Shown: positions 29,568 through 37,679 of the stretch, in pieces
Position numbering within the stretch: position 1 is the stretch's first letter
How the letters are laid out: the number at the start of each line of letters is the position of its first letter
Assembly (NCBI RefSeq): GCF_002077135.1
Contig: NZ_LDOS01000002.1
Coordinates: forward strand, 1-64,000
Length of the DNA: 64,000 bases
Direction of reading: 5' to 3'
Source: Metallibacterium scheffleri
Lineage (GTDB): Bacteria; Pseudomonadota; Gammaproteobacteria; Xanthomonadales; Rhodanobacteraceae
Program-made: the position numbers and the translations under genes
The notes under the pieces: generated by a model
The model's input: only the letters and a program-made list of their open reading frames with translations
Told to the model about the DNA's origin: nothing
The model's database searches: none

Positions 29568-30331
29568 CCATGTTGAACCAACCGACGATGCAAGGCCTCA
29601 CCCGTTTGAAGTTGCACGCGATGGCAACAGCATTGGCGCAGCAGTTGGGATCGCCAATCACCCAGGAGTTGTCGTTCGAGGAGCGCTTTGGGATGCTGGT
29701 CGAGGCCGAGTGCCAAGCGCGCGAAAATCGCCGCCTGGCGCGCATTCTCAAGCAGGCCCATCTCAAGGTGCAGGCATCCTTGGAGGACATTGACTACGGT
29801 GCGCCACGTGGGCTGAAGAAGCCGGTCATTGCCAGTCTTTCGAGCTGCGCGTGGATGCGCAGCGGTCAACATTTGCTGATTACCGGGCCGACAGGGGTCG
29901 GTAAAACCTGGTTGGCGTGCGCCTTTGGTCACCACGCGGCGCGGCGCGGCTATACGGTCCTTTACGTGCGCCTGCCGCGCCTGCTGGAAGCGTTGGACGT
30001 GGCCCGTGCCAGCGGCGGCTTGCCCAAGCTGCGCGAGCAATTGGCCCACACGACGCTGCTGATCCTGGATGACTGGGCCGTTGCGCCGATGACGGACCAG
30101 GGACGTCAGGATCTGCTGGAGGTGATCGATGATCGCGCGGGCACGTCCGCGCTGATCATCACCTCGCAGGTGCCGGTGTCGGAGTGGCATGCGTATCTCG
30201 GCGAAGCGACGATTGCCGATGCCATCCTCGATCGCGTGGTCCATGCATCCCATCGCCTGGAGTTGAAAGGCGAATCGATGCGCAAGCTGAAAGCGGTCGG
30301 AGGCGTCTCGGAAACCTCGGCTGATCCGTGA
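29564..30331 (+). CDS. istB: IS21 helper ATPase IstB
   Basis: 255 residues. AAA+ ATPase with Walker A ITGPTGVGKTWLACAFGHHA and Walker B TTLLILDDWAVAPM. The N-terminal ERFGMLVEAECQARENRRLA is characteristic of IstB. It stimulates IstA and helps choose targets. Overlap with istA implies translational coupling. Confidence 0.95.
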   Translation: MTMLNQPTMQGLTRLKLHAMATALAQQLGSPITQELSFEERFGMLVEAECQARENRRLARILKQAHLKVQASLEDIDYGAPRGLKKPVIASLSSCAWMRSGQHLLITGPTGVGKTWLACAFGHHAARRGYTVLYVRLPRLLEALDVARASGGLPKLREQLAHTTLLILDDWAVAPMTDQGRQDLLEVIDDRAGTSALIITSQVPVSEWHAYLGEATIADAILDRVVHASHRLELKGESMRKLKAVGGVSETSADP

Positions 30332-30504
30332 TGCGGTCATGAGCCATCCGGCGCTTGGGCGCCGGGCGGTTCGCATGGCCTCAATCAAAGTGTCGTCGAC
30401 GGGAGACGCGTTGCAGGCGAGTGGCTGGGAATCCGGCGTTCCTACCGCAACCAAACCAGTCGAGATAATTCGTTTCCGAGCTGCCTCTGGCACCATACGA
30501 AAAA

Positions 30505-30930
30505 CTAAGATGGTGTTGATCCAAGACCACTGCGCTCGCCCGCCTGCTCGACATCTACCGTCAGACCGCACGGCGGCGCTCCGCCGGCGGGGCACGTTCT
30601 CCGCGCGAGGCGCATCGGTGTCGGCGAGCAGGGCCCTGTCCGATGAGCAGGCGCACCTTCTGCAACCGCGGCGCGGACGGATCGTTGCCGATCACCTGCT
30701 CCACCAAGCGGCGCGGCGCCGCGAACGCCTACAGGAAGACGTAGACGGCCCGGGAAACCTTCAGGCGCGATGCGGACGCCGGTGCACGATGGCCACGTGC
30801 GACGCGCTTTGGCTCTCCAGCACCAGTTCATCGGAGAGCACGAATCGGCGCAGCAAGAGTTCCAGTCAGTCCACCACCTGCCGAGGGGGGGGCTGCCATC
30901 GTCGCGTGCAGCTCCGTCATCCCGCTTCCC
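30505..30930 (-). pseudogene. Degenerate coding remnant downstream of the M50 gene
   Basis: Just after the M50 stop, short frames read MTELHATMAAPPRQVVD, then LELLLRRFVLSDELVLESQS, then LVEQVIGNDPSAPRLQKVRL, with stops and frame changes between them. The order and spacing suggest one damaged gene of the same operon. I cannot name the family. Chance open frames in GC-rich DNA are the alternative. Confidence 0.35.
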
Positions 30931-30935
30931 ACCCG

Positions 30936-32237
30936 TCACGCGCCAGGCGGCAGCCGGGCATGAGATCGGGCGCCACAGAGCTTGGCGGCCAGGCCCAGCG
31001 ACGCCTTTGTAGCGCGGAACACCACCATGGCGGCACCGAAGATCAGCATCGTCCTCCAGCCGATCTCAAGCAGGGCCCGGAGGAATGCCAAGACAGGCAT
31101 GCCATCCGACGCCTGCTGCCAAAGGTCGTGCAGCATGGCGGGATAGCTCTCGGCAACGTTGAGCACCACGAGCTTGAACACCACCTTCACCAAGTAGGCC
31201 AGATACAATGTGCCGAGCACTGTGTAGGCGGTCAGTGCCCACTTGGCCCTCCGGCTGAGCCGGCTCAGCCCGGTCTGGTGGCCACCGAAGATCCGGGCGA
31301 GGATGTCCTGACCCCAGATCATCTGCTGCCTGCGCAGGTTCACGATACCGAAGAGGTCGCTCATCAGCCAGTAGCCATCCATACGAATGAACGGATTGAA
31401 CGTTGTCATGGCGATCGCGAAATCGTTCAAGACGAAGGCGAACAGGAAGATGCTGTTGCCCGTAAGCAGGTACAAGGCCAGCACGAGGACGAGGAAGAAG
31501 GACTGGAGGTACACGCCGCCGATGTCCACTATGGCGCGCTGCTGCCGAGGCAGCTTCCAAGCATCAGAGACGTCGGTCCACAATACGCTGTAAATCAAGT
31601 ACAATCCCCATCCGATAGTAATCTTGCGACAGCCGAAGTAGGCCGCTGCGCTGGCATGGCCGAATTCGTGGACAATCGCGCCCGCTGTGGATAGCAGCAG
31701 CAGGATCAGGATGCCTTGTGTGTCGAGTTGGCTGAAATCGAAAGCATTGGTCCGGAGCAGCATGCCGTACACGTAGACGTGTACGGCGACGAACACGAGC
31801 AGCCCGAGCAGCATGATTCCCCGCCGGAACAGGAAGCCCAGCCGCTTGGCGACCGGGTCGACCATGCCCGGCTTCATCAGGGGCAGCTTGATGTACAGGA
31901 ATGCCTGCCGGGGCTGGCTACTGATGGCCGCGCGACTGGGATCTTGATCGGGACGCACGAGGATGCCCTTGGGGAGCAGCGACTCGATCACCAAGCGGCG
32001 TAACCAGTCGCGGGGACGCGCGTCCGGCTCCTGCCGGAGAAAAATATCTATGGCCTCGTCGACACTGCGCGTGCCATCGAACGCCCGGACCAGCTCCATG
32101 TAGACCGCAGGTACGGCGAACCGGATGTGTCCGCCCTCGCTTGGAACAAGGCACAGCACCATCGGCCGGCTGGAATCCGAGTCAAACTCGGAGATCTCCA
32201 TCATGGGGTTCATGCGTGGTGAGAGATCGTTGCTCAT
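30936..32237 (-). CDS. M50-type (site-2-protease-like) membrane metalloprotease with PqqD-like N-terminus
   Basis: 433 residues from ATG 32237, with GGAGA upstream. Residues ~25-105 look like a PqqD/peptide-recognition fold: IRFAVPAVYMELVRAFDGTR, SVDEAIDIFLRQ, LVIESLLPKGILV. Several membrane segments follow. The zinc site HEFGHASAAAYFG lies in one of them near residue 190, and a later NPFIRMDGYWLMSDLFG fits the third ligand (M50 N-P-x-x-x-x-D-G type). Such proteins accompany peptide-modification genes and may cleave or export the product. It is the last intact gene of the minus-strand peptide operon. Confidence 0.82.
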   Translation of the reverse strand: MSNDLSPRMNPMMEISEFDSDSSRPMVLCLVPSEGGHIRFAVPAVYMELVRAFDGTRSVDEAIDIFLRQEPDARPRDWLRRLVIESLLPKGILVRPDQDPSRAAISSQPRQAFLYIKLPLMKPGMVDPVAKRLGFLFRRGIMLLGLLVFVAVHVYVYGMLLRTNAFDFSQLDTQGILILLLLSTAGAIVHEFGHASAAAYFGCRKITIGWGLYLIYSVLWTDVSDAWKLPRQQRAIVDIGGVYLQSFFLVLVLALYLLTGNSIFLFAFVLNDFAIAMTTFNPFIRMDGYWLMSDLFGIVNLRRQQMIWGQDILARIFGGHQTGLSRLSRRAKWALTAYTVLGTLYLAYLVKVVFKLVVLNVAESYPAMLHDLWQQASDGMPVLAFLRALLEIGWRTMLIFGAAMVVFRATKASLGLAAKLCGARSHARLPPGA

Positions 32238-32253
32238 CGATGTCTCCAGGAGC

Positions 32254-32472
32254 TCATGCAGTCAGGGCGTCGCCGGACGCAGCCCGTTTCCGAGGTGCGG
32301 GAGCGTGCTGCATCGGTGCATGGCTAGCTCGCATCCCGGCAACTTTGGGCGTTATAGCGGACGCAAGTTCGGTGCGATCCTCGAATTCGACGATCTCGAA
32401 TTCATCCACCAAGAAGGTTTCGTCGCGGTTGCGGTCGACCTGGCCGGTGGCGGTGCGCACTGCTTCGTTCAT
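32254..32472 (-). CDS. Precursor-like small peptide B
   Basis: 72 residues from ATG 32472; the ribosome site is weak. Residues ~20-36 (TFLVDEFEIVEFEDRTEL) match the block in peptide A (VIDEFEIIELEDRLEL). The C-terminal half is different, without Cys: ASAITPKVAGMRASHAPMQH, then basic residues. The shared block next to unlike tails is the usual pattern of a conserved leader and variable core. It ends 16 bases before the M50 start. It could also be a diverged or non-functional copy. Confidence 0.65.
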   Translation of the reverse strand: MNEAVRTATGQVDRNRDETFLVDEFEIVEFEDRTELASAITPKVAGMRASHAPMQHAPAPRKRAASGDALTA

Positions 32473-32539
32473 GAGTATGTTCTACAGCGACCCGTATGCG
32501 CTTCAGCGGAATCGAAGCGTGCGCGAAGACGAAGAAGAT

Positions 32540-32577
32540 GCGGTGGGATGGGTCGTATGGTGCATCCATCCCACCGC
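32540..32577 (-). terminator. Strong stem-loop between the two peptide genes
   Basis: GCGGTGGGATGG pairs with CCATCCCACCGC around a ~14-base loop, followed on the minus strand by ATCTTCTTCGTCTTC. It lies between peptide A and peptide B. It could be a partial terminator that gives more precursor than enzyme mRNA, or an mRNA stabiliser. Confidence 0.65.
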
Positions 32578-32632
32578 ACAGCCGGGATCCTAGGCGCCCC
32601 CGGAATCGGGGCTGACCGGTCCCGACTCATGG

Positions 32633-32794
32633 TTAGGCGGCGGCGCCGTTGCAGGAACCGTTGCAGCACTTCCAGAGCTCGAGGCGATCCTCGAGTTCGA
32701 TGATCTCGAACTCGTCGATCACCTGCGAGTTGTCCGCCTTGGCTTGGGTAATTTCGTTCTGGTTGCTGCTGTTAGCCATGTTGCTGTTAGCCAT
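32633..32794 (-). CDS. Precursor-like small peptide A, Cys-containing tail
   Basis: 53 residues from ATG 32794, behind a strong GAGGAGAG. The start is Asn/Ser-rich (MANSNMANSSNQNEITQAKA). The conserved block VIDEFEIIELEDRLEL follows. The tail is WKCCNGSCNGAAA, with three Cys. The leader-like acidic block plus a short Cys/Gly/Asn tail, between a radical SAM/SPASM operon and a protease, makes it the best candidate for the substrate peptide. No family name is claimed. A strong hairpin follows it. Confidence 0.78.
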   Translation of the reverse strand: MANSNMANSSNQNEITQAKADNSQVIDEFEIIELEDRLELWKCCNGSCNGAAA

Positions 32795-32940
32795 GGTTAC
32801 TCTCCTCTTGCTCAGGTTGAATGACGGGAACGGTTGCTCCATTGCTTCCATTCCCAGCTCGCGATGCACTCTATTCCCCAACACACTGCCGTCCGGTGCA
32901 TCAACGGACCGACAATTCCCTTTTCCGCTCGTCCAGGTAT

Positions 32941-34209
32941 TCAGGATTCCCGCCCGCAGATGGCGTTGCGCGCACCCAGCTGGCATACCAAGTCCCACAT
33001 CCGCGACCGTGCCGGTTCGACCTGATCGTCGAGCCAAGCCCGGTCGACACCGTCGCGATCCGGGGAAAGCCGCTCGACGAGCGCCTTCATCGCGGCGGGC
33101 ATGCGGTAGCAACGCTGGGTCTTCACGTCCGTCCACACGATTTCCTCACCCCGCGACAGCTCGACGATGCGGCTGACGTTGACGAAAAGGCGTCCGCCCG
33201 ACTCGAGGTGACGCGCCAACTGCTGCGCGACATCCTCCATCGGCTGCGGTTCCGAGTGACAGGGCACGCGCCATTGGTGGAACTGGCTGGCACCGCACCA
33301 CTCCGCGGCAAAATCCGTCAGCGCGTCGGCGAAGAACGCATAGGCCTGCTGGAGCGCTTCGCGCACGAAACGGTCGGCGACATCCCCAGCCAGCGGCCCG
33401 TCGGGATTGATCAGGTCACCTACCCGGCAACGGCGGCGGTCGCCTTCGCTGTAGGCGATGAGGGGCAGGATCGGCGCACCGAAGCGCGCTGCCATGCGGA
33501 TCAGGCCGTCCTTGACCCGCACATCGGTGCCTAGCAGGCGGACCGTGGCACGACGCACATTGCCGCGCGGACCATCGATGCCGGTGTTGCCGTCGATCGT
33601 CGAAAGCACGCATCCCCCGCGCGCCAGCGCCCGCGCTAGGGCGGTCGACTTGCCCTGCAGCTCGGCGTTAACGGTATGGAGGTGGCACCAGAACGCCGCG
33701 TCTGGATTCGCCTCGCGGGCCGAGGCATAGTCGTTGAAGCCGCTGGTCGCCAGCGGCACCCAACACTCAATGCCCGCATGCGCGATATCCGAAAGCATGT
33801 AGCGAAAGTGGCCGAGATGGAAGCTGGCGAGGACCAACCCCCGACCGTCGCCCAATAGCTGGCGGATGCGCCCGAAGGGCATGTCGTCGATCTGCGGCGT
33901 GTCGGCTTCCGGCCCTAGTTTCGGCAAGTAGTGATTGTGGTACTCCCATCCCGTCCACATATAGCTGATCGTCGCATCCCGGGCGACCTGCAGGACGTGT
34001 TGCCGCGACCAGTCGTCGCTGAACAGGGACATGATGTTCATGCGGAACGCACCGAGCCCGAATGGCATCAGCTCGTCGTCGCTCAGGGCATGGATCGCCG
34101 CACGCACTACGTCGCGGTCAGCGCCCGTGGTGACCAAGAGACTCTTCACTTGGGCCACCCGATCAGCCGCGTCGGGCGCGATCTCGTTCTGCCGTCCGAG
34201 GGTCGTCAT
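32941..34209 (-). CDS. LPLAT-like acyltransferase with PqqD-like C-terminal part
   Basis: 422 residues from ATG 34209, which overlaps the radical SAM stop by four bases (ATGA). This is why I prefer it to longer starts. Residues ~120-310 resemble lysophospholipid/lipid A acyltransferases: RGLVLASFHLGHFRYMLSDI, GGCVLSTIDGNTGIDGPRG and AARFGAPILPLIAYSEGD. The H-x4-D motif is not clear. Residues ~325-420 (GRLFVNVSRIVELSRGEEIV, WTDVKTQRCYRMPAAMKALV) look like a PqqD/peptide-recognition domain. A role in acylating the peptide, or in moving it to a lipid, is inferred from the operon. Protein of unknown substrate; the acyltransferase call is moderate. Confidence 0.6.
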   Translation of the reverse strand: MTTLGRQNEIAPDAADRVAQVKSLLVTTGADRDVVRAAIHALSDDELMPFGLGAFRMNIMSLFSDDWSRQHVLQVARDATISYMWTGWEYHNHYLPKLGPEADTPQIDDMPFGRIRQLLGDGRGLVLASFHLGHFRYMLSDIAHAGIECWVPLATSGFNDYASAREANPDAAFWCHLHTVNAELQGKSTALARALARGGCVLSTIDGNTGIDGPRGNVRRATVRLLGTDVRVKDGLIRMAARFGAPILPLIAYSEGDRRRCRVGDLINPDGPLAGDVADRFVREALQQAYAFFADALTDFAAEWCGASQFHQWRVPCHSEPQPMEDVAQQLARHLESGGRLFVNVSRIVELSRGEEIVWTDVKTQRCYRMPAAMKALVERLSPDRDGVDRAWLDDQVEPARSRMWDLVCQLGARNAICGRES

Positions 34210-34614
34210 GACCCGCTCTCCCTCAGCGCGGCCTCCGCAGGCAACGTTTCGGCGGCGGACGTCGGAACCCGCTCGGCTTTCTGCTTGGCCTTGAAGTACG
34301 CAGCCATCTCCTGCTTCGCGGTCCGGCGGATCTCTGGGCAGGGACGTTCGCCGGAGTCCATGCGGATCTGCGGGCAATGGATGCCTTGGCATGCCGGCAG
34401 CATGTGGCAACTCTGGCAGCCTTCGTCGCGCTCAAACGCCGGCTCGGTCCACAGCGCCATCTTGTCGATGTCCAGGTCGAGCTTTCCGTCCGCGGCCAGT
34501 TTGCCGACGAGGTTGCGATCCCTCTTGTCCAGATCGATGGTGCACTTCATCACGTCTCCATGCGCACCGATAATAAAGTTGGCTCGTCAGCGGAATCCGT
34601 GGGTGATTCCTGCG

Positions 34615-35064
34615 CTATCCGGCTGATGCCACCTCGCTCAAGAACCGGTACAGCTTTCTGCAGGTGCCGTCGAACGCATGTTGCTGGGCTTCGGTGATGC
34701 TGGGGTAGATCAGTGGGCCACCTTCGTCGTCAATGTAGTGGAGTAGCACGGCTGTTGGCGTCTTCATGCGCAGGCGCGGTTCGTCATGCAAGCGGCGCAC
34801 GAGTTCGCCGCCGAGCATCCAGAGATGATCGCGGTGACGTGCCAAGGTCTTTCGACTGAGGTCGGTTGCCAGCAGATGCTGCAGGAATGGCGTGAGCGCT
34901 TCCAGCACGTTGCGACCGAAGTCGATGTCGCCATCGTCAAAGCACCAGCGGTGCGGCCACTCGGAGAGATCGGGGCAGAGCTCGGCCAACATTTGATCGT
35001 CGGGTTGGTATGAAATAGCGGGTTTGCCGCCACCTGCCAGATTCGACCTCCCCATGTTGATCAC
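34615..35064 (-). CDS. Hypothetical protein carried by the ISL3 element, copy 2
   Basis: Same 149-codon frame as at 14796-15245 with identical translation, divergent from the transposase. Family unknown. Its conservation in both copies only shows that the copies are recent. Confidence 0.65.
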   Translation of the reverse strand: MINMGRSNLAGGGKPAISYQPDDQMLAELCPDLSEWPHRWCFDDGDIDFGRNVLEALTPFLQHLLATDLSRKTLARHRDHLWMLGGELVRRLHDEPRLRMKTPTAVLLHYIDDEGGPLIYPSITEAQQHAFDGTCRKLYRFLSEVASAG

Positions 35065-36301
35065 CCGCTTGCTGAATGCCTGTCACCACCATCCTGGTTT
35101 CGTGTATCAGGGTGCGCGCCTGCTCGAGGCCGAGAACACCATCGAGGTTGACGTGCGTCCTCGCCGCGGTTCGCGTCCGATCTGCTCGGGATGCGGAAAG
35201 CGCGGCAGCGGCTACGATACGCTGTCGGTGCGCCGCTTCGAGTTCATTCCGGTCTGGGGCTTCGCGGTGATTTTATTGTATGCCATGCGTCGAGTCGCCT
35301 GCCGTGGATGCGGCGTCAAGGTCGAACAGGTGCCCTGGGCGATTGGCAAGCACACGCTCTGCAAGGCGTACATGTTGTTCCTCGCGCAGTGGGCGCGCCG
35401 ACTGTCCTGGCGAGAAACGGCGGTAGCGTTCCGCACCAGCTGGGAAAAGGTGTTTCACGCCGTGGCATGGGTGGTCGAGTGGGGGCTGGCGCATCGCGAG
35501 TGGGGGCCGCTGCGTGCCATCGGCGTCGACGAAATCCAGTACGGCCGCGGCCACGCGTATCTGACGCTGGTCTACCAGATCGATGCCGGCTTCACGCGGC
35601 TGCTTTGGGTCGGCAAGGAGCGCACCACGGCCAGCTTCCAGCGCTTCTTTGACCTGATCGGCAAAGATCTCGCGGCGCGGATCGCCTTCGTCTGCTCGGA
35701 CATGTGGAAGCCCTACCTGAAGCTGATCGAGCAGAACTGCCCGAACGCACTGAACATTCTCGACCGTTTCCACGTCGTGGCGACGATCAACAAGGCGATC
35801 GACGAAGTGCGTGCCAACGAAGCCCGCCGGATGCACCAGGACGGCTATGAGCCTGTCCTGAAGAAGACCCGGTGGTGCGTGCTGAAGCGTCCGGGCAATC
35901 TGACGGGAAAACAGCGCGGCCGCCTGCGGGAACTGCTGAAGTACAACCTGAAGACGGTTCGCGCCTACCTGCTGAAGGAGGACTTCCAGAAGTTCTGGGA
36001 GTACGTGTCACCCACCTGGGCCGGCAGATTCCTCGATGAGTGGTGCACGCAGGTGATGCGCTCACAGATCGAGCCGATGAAGAAAGTCGCCGGCACGCTA
36101 CGCCGACACCACGAGCTGCTGTTGAACTATTTCCGCGCCCGCAAGCAGTTCTCCAGCGGCGTCGTCGAGGGGCTCAACAACAAGTGCAAAGTCACCATGA
36201 GAAAAGCCTACGGATTTCGGACCTTCAGGGCGACAGAAATCGCGCTCTATCATGTGCTTGGCAAGCTACCTGAGCCGAAGCTCGCCCACAGGTTTTGCTG
36301 A
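35024..36301 (+). CDS. ISL3-family transposase, copy 2
   Basis: Identical in translation to the 13559-14836 transposase, with the same zinc-finger-like N-terminus, DDE core and SGVVEGLNNKCKV signature. Intact. The identity of both copies points to recent activity in this genome. Confidence 0.95.
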   Translation: MPPPARFDLPMLITRLLNACHHHPGFVYQGARLLEAENTIEVDVRPRRGSRPICSGCGKRGSGYDTLSVRRFEFIPVWGFAVILLYAMRRVACRGCGVKVEQVPWAIGKHTLCKAYMLFLAQWARRLSWRETAVAFRTSWEKVFHAVAWVVEWGLAHREWGPLRAIGVDEIQYGRGHAYLTLVYQIDAGFTRLLWVGKERTTASFQRFFDLIGKDLAARIAFVCSDMWKPYLKLIEQNCPNALNILDRFHVVATINKAIDEVRANEARRMHQDGYEPVLKKTRWCVLKRPGNLTGKQRGRLRELLKYNLKTVRAYLLKEDFQKFWEYVSPTWAGRFLDEWCTQVMRSQIEPMKKVAGTLRRHHELLLNYFRARKQFSSGVVEGLNNKCKVTMRKAYGFRTFRATEIALYHVLGKLPEPKLAHRFC

Positions 36302-37475
36302 CGAGGCATAAAGTTGTATGGTCGCGCGGCGTAGCAAACCTCTGTGCCAAGCCCGATCTTAGGTTGCCAGCCGCCGGTGATGCGCAGGCCGAGCGACTGT
36401 GCGGCAATTTTCATCCGGGTCCGCACTACGTAGGATTCGTCGATGCCGCAGACCGACAGATTTGCGTCGTTGGCCCCGCCCCACTTGCCGGTTGCGTGGA
36501 AAGCCAGCTCGAACCGGTCGTCGTGGCTGAAGTGGGTGTACAGCAGACGCAGGAATGCCTCCAGGTGGGGCGCGTTCTCCGTGTCGAAGTTGACGCGGAT
36601 AACGACGGTGAAGTCTTCCTTGCGGGAACTCATGGCGACCAAGTTCTCGAAGATCCGCTGGAACGTGCTGCTGCCATCGCGCGCGGCACGACTACGATCA
36701 TGGTCCTCGGCTAGCCCGTCTAGGGTGATCTGGAAGTGCGTGATTCGCCACGAGAGCAGGCGGCCCGCGATCTCGTCGGTCAGCAGGTAGCCGTTTGTGG
36801 TCATATGGCTGAAGAAGTCGAGCCCGTGACGCTCTGCCACCTCAGCGAAGTACGGGGCCAGTTCCTCGATAGCCTCCAGCCCGTAGAGCGGTTCGCCGCC
36901 GAACCAGGAGACATTCAGTTCGCGCAGGACGTCCAGGCGGCTCTCGACTAGATTCCGGATGCCCGCGCGCACCTCGGGCCGCATCGTGCCTTTGCGGAAA
37001 TCCTCGTAGCAGTAGGTGCACCTGAAGTTGCAGTCCTCAGACGCGAGAAGGATCAGCTCCAGCTTGTCGTTGCGATGGTTCTCCTTGCCGAAGGCGTACT
37101 GGACCCTGCGCAGCTCGTCCGCCTCGCGCGGGACGAGATAGCCCCGCTCGGCCAGGTAGCTGACGATACTGTCGCACGCGCTGGATACGCCCTTTTGGCT
37201 GATCAGCTCGCGAATGGCCTCACGCTGGGACGGACGGAAGGCGTTCATGGCGCCGGTGTAGGTGTTCCAGAGCAGGAACCAGCCCTCGTCCGTGACCGTC
37301 TGGACGTTGAAGCGCGAGGGCTTCCAGTGACGCATGCCGGTCTCGTTGCGGTTCGCTGCGGACGCCGGTTCAGCCACCACCTCGATCGGGATTTGGTCGA
37401 GTGGTGACTTCGAGAGCAGATCGTTCATCGCGCCCATAATCCCTCCCTTGAGCAAGTTGCGAAATTCCCGCAAAG

Positions 37476-37679
37476 TCATGCGGTGAGCGGCTTCGGACGA
37501 AGCCTTCGTGCGCCGATGGCGGTGGTGGCCATCAGGGCGCCACGCTCACCACGAGCCAGCGCTATGGTGGCGTTGCGATGGATGTCCACGAGCAAGGCGT
37601 TCTGATGCGCTTGCAGCGCCTCCAACCGGAACGAACCGTCCGACTGCGTCATTCCTGCATCGTTGGCTGCTGCGCCCAT
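37476..37679 (-). CDS. Small hypothetical protein upstream of the radical SAM gene
   Basis: 67 codons from ATG 37679; an inner ATG (MTQSDGSFRLEALQ, with GCAGGA before it) is also likely. It includes LEALQAHQNALLVDIHRNAT and a basic tail. It ends 38 bases before the radical SAM start, on the same strand. It lacks the DEFEI block of the two peptides. It may be the first gene of the operon or a chance frame. Confidence 0.4.
   Translation of the reverse strand: MGAAANDAGMTQSDGSFRLEALQAHQNALLVDIHRNATIALARGERGALMATTAIGARRLRPKPLTA

Larger units (their letters stand above)
27834..30449 (+). mobile_element. IS21-family insertion sequence
   Basis: 2616 bases carrying istA and istB. The left end is TGTAGCGCCAGTATCC. 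The right end, read inward, is TGCGGTAGGAACGCCGGATT. The imperfect ends start with TG, as in IS21. It is flanked by ACCA on both sides (27830-27833 and 30450-30453), and removing it restores the interrupted frame. The boundaries rest on this short duplication, so they are probable rather than certain. Confidence 0.8.
34581..36307 (+). mobile_element. ISL3-family insertion sequence, copy 2
   Basis: 1727 bases, inverted relative to copy 1 at 13553-15279, with the same ends and genes. It is flanked by the 8-base duplication ATAAAGTT (34573-34580 and 36308-36315). It splits the radical SAM gene. Confidence 0.95.
34206..37437 (-). pseudogene. Radical SAM/SPASM peptide maturase split by an ISL3 element
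   Basis: ATG 37437 has GGGAGGG upstream. The first piece (37437-36308) carries the radical SAM cluster motif SEDCNFRCTYCYEDF (Cx3Cx2C), SWFGGEPLYGLEAIEEL, TTNGYLLTDEIA and FQITLDGLAEDHDRSR. The second piece (34572-34206) carries the SPASM cysteines: VMKC, CQSCHMLPACQGIHC and a final RPC. Removing the IS and one ATAAAGTT gives 1497 bases, an intact 498-residue frame (...ARPYNFIIGAHGDVMKCTID...). SPASM proteins typically modify ribosomal peptides (thioether, C-C links). As found, the gene is broken, so the pathway is probably off. Confidence 0.92.

Noticed and set aside
30339-31694. Open frame of 451 codons on the plus strand
   Set aside because: Mostly antisense to the M50 protease. Only its first part (after 30454) is of interest, as the continuation of the gene split by IS21.
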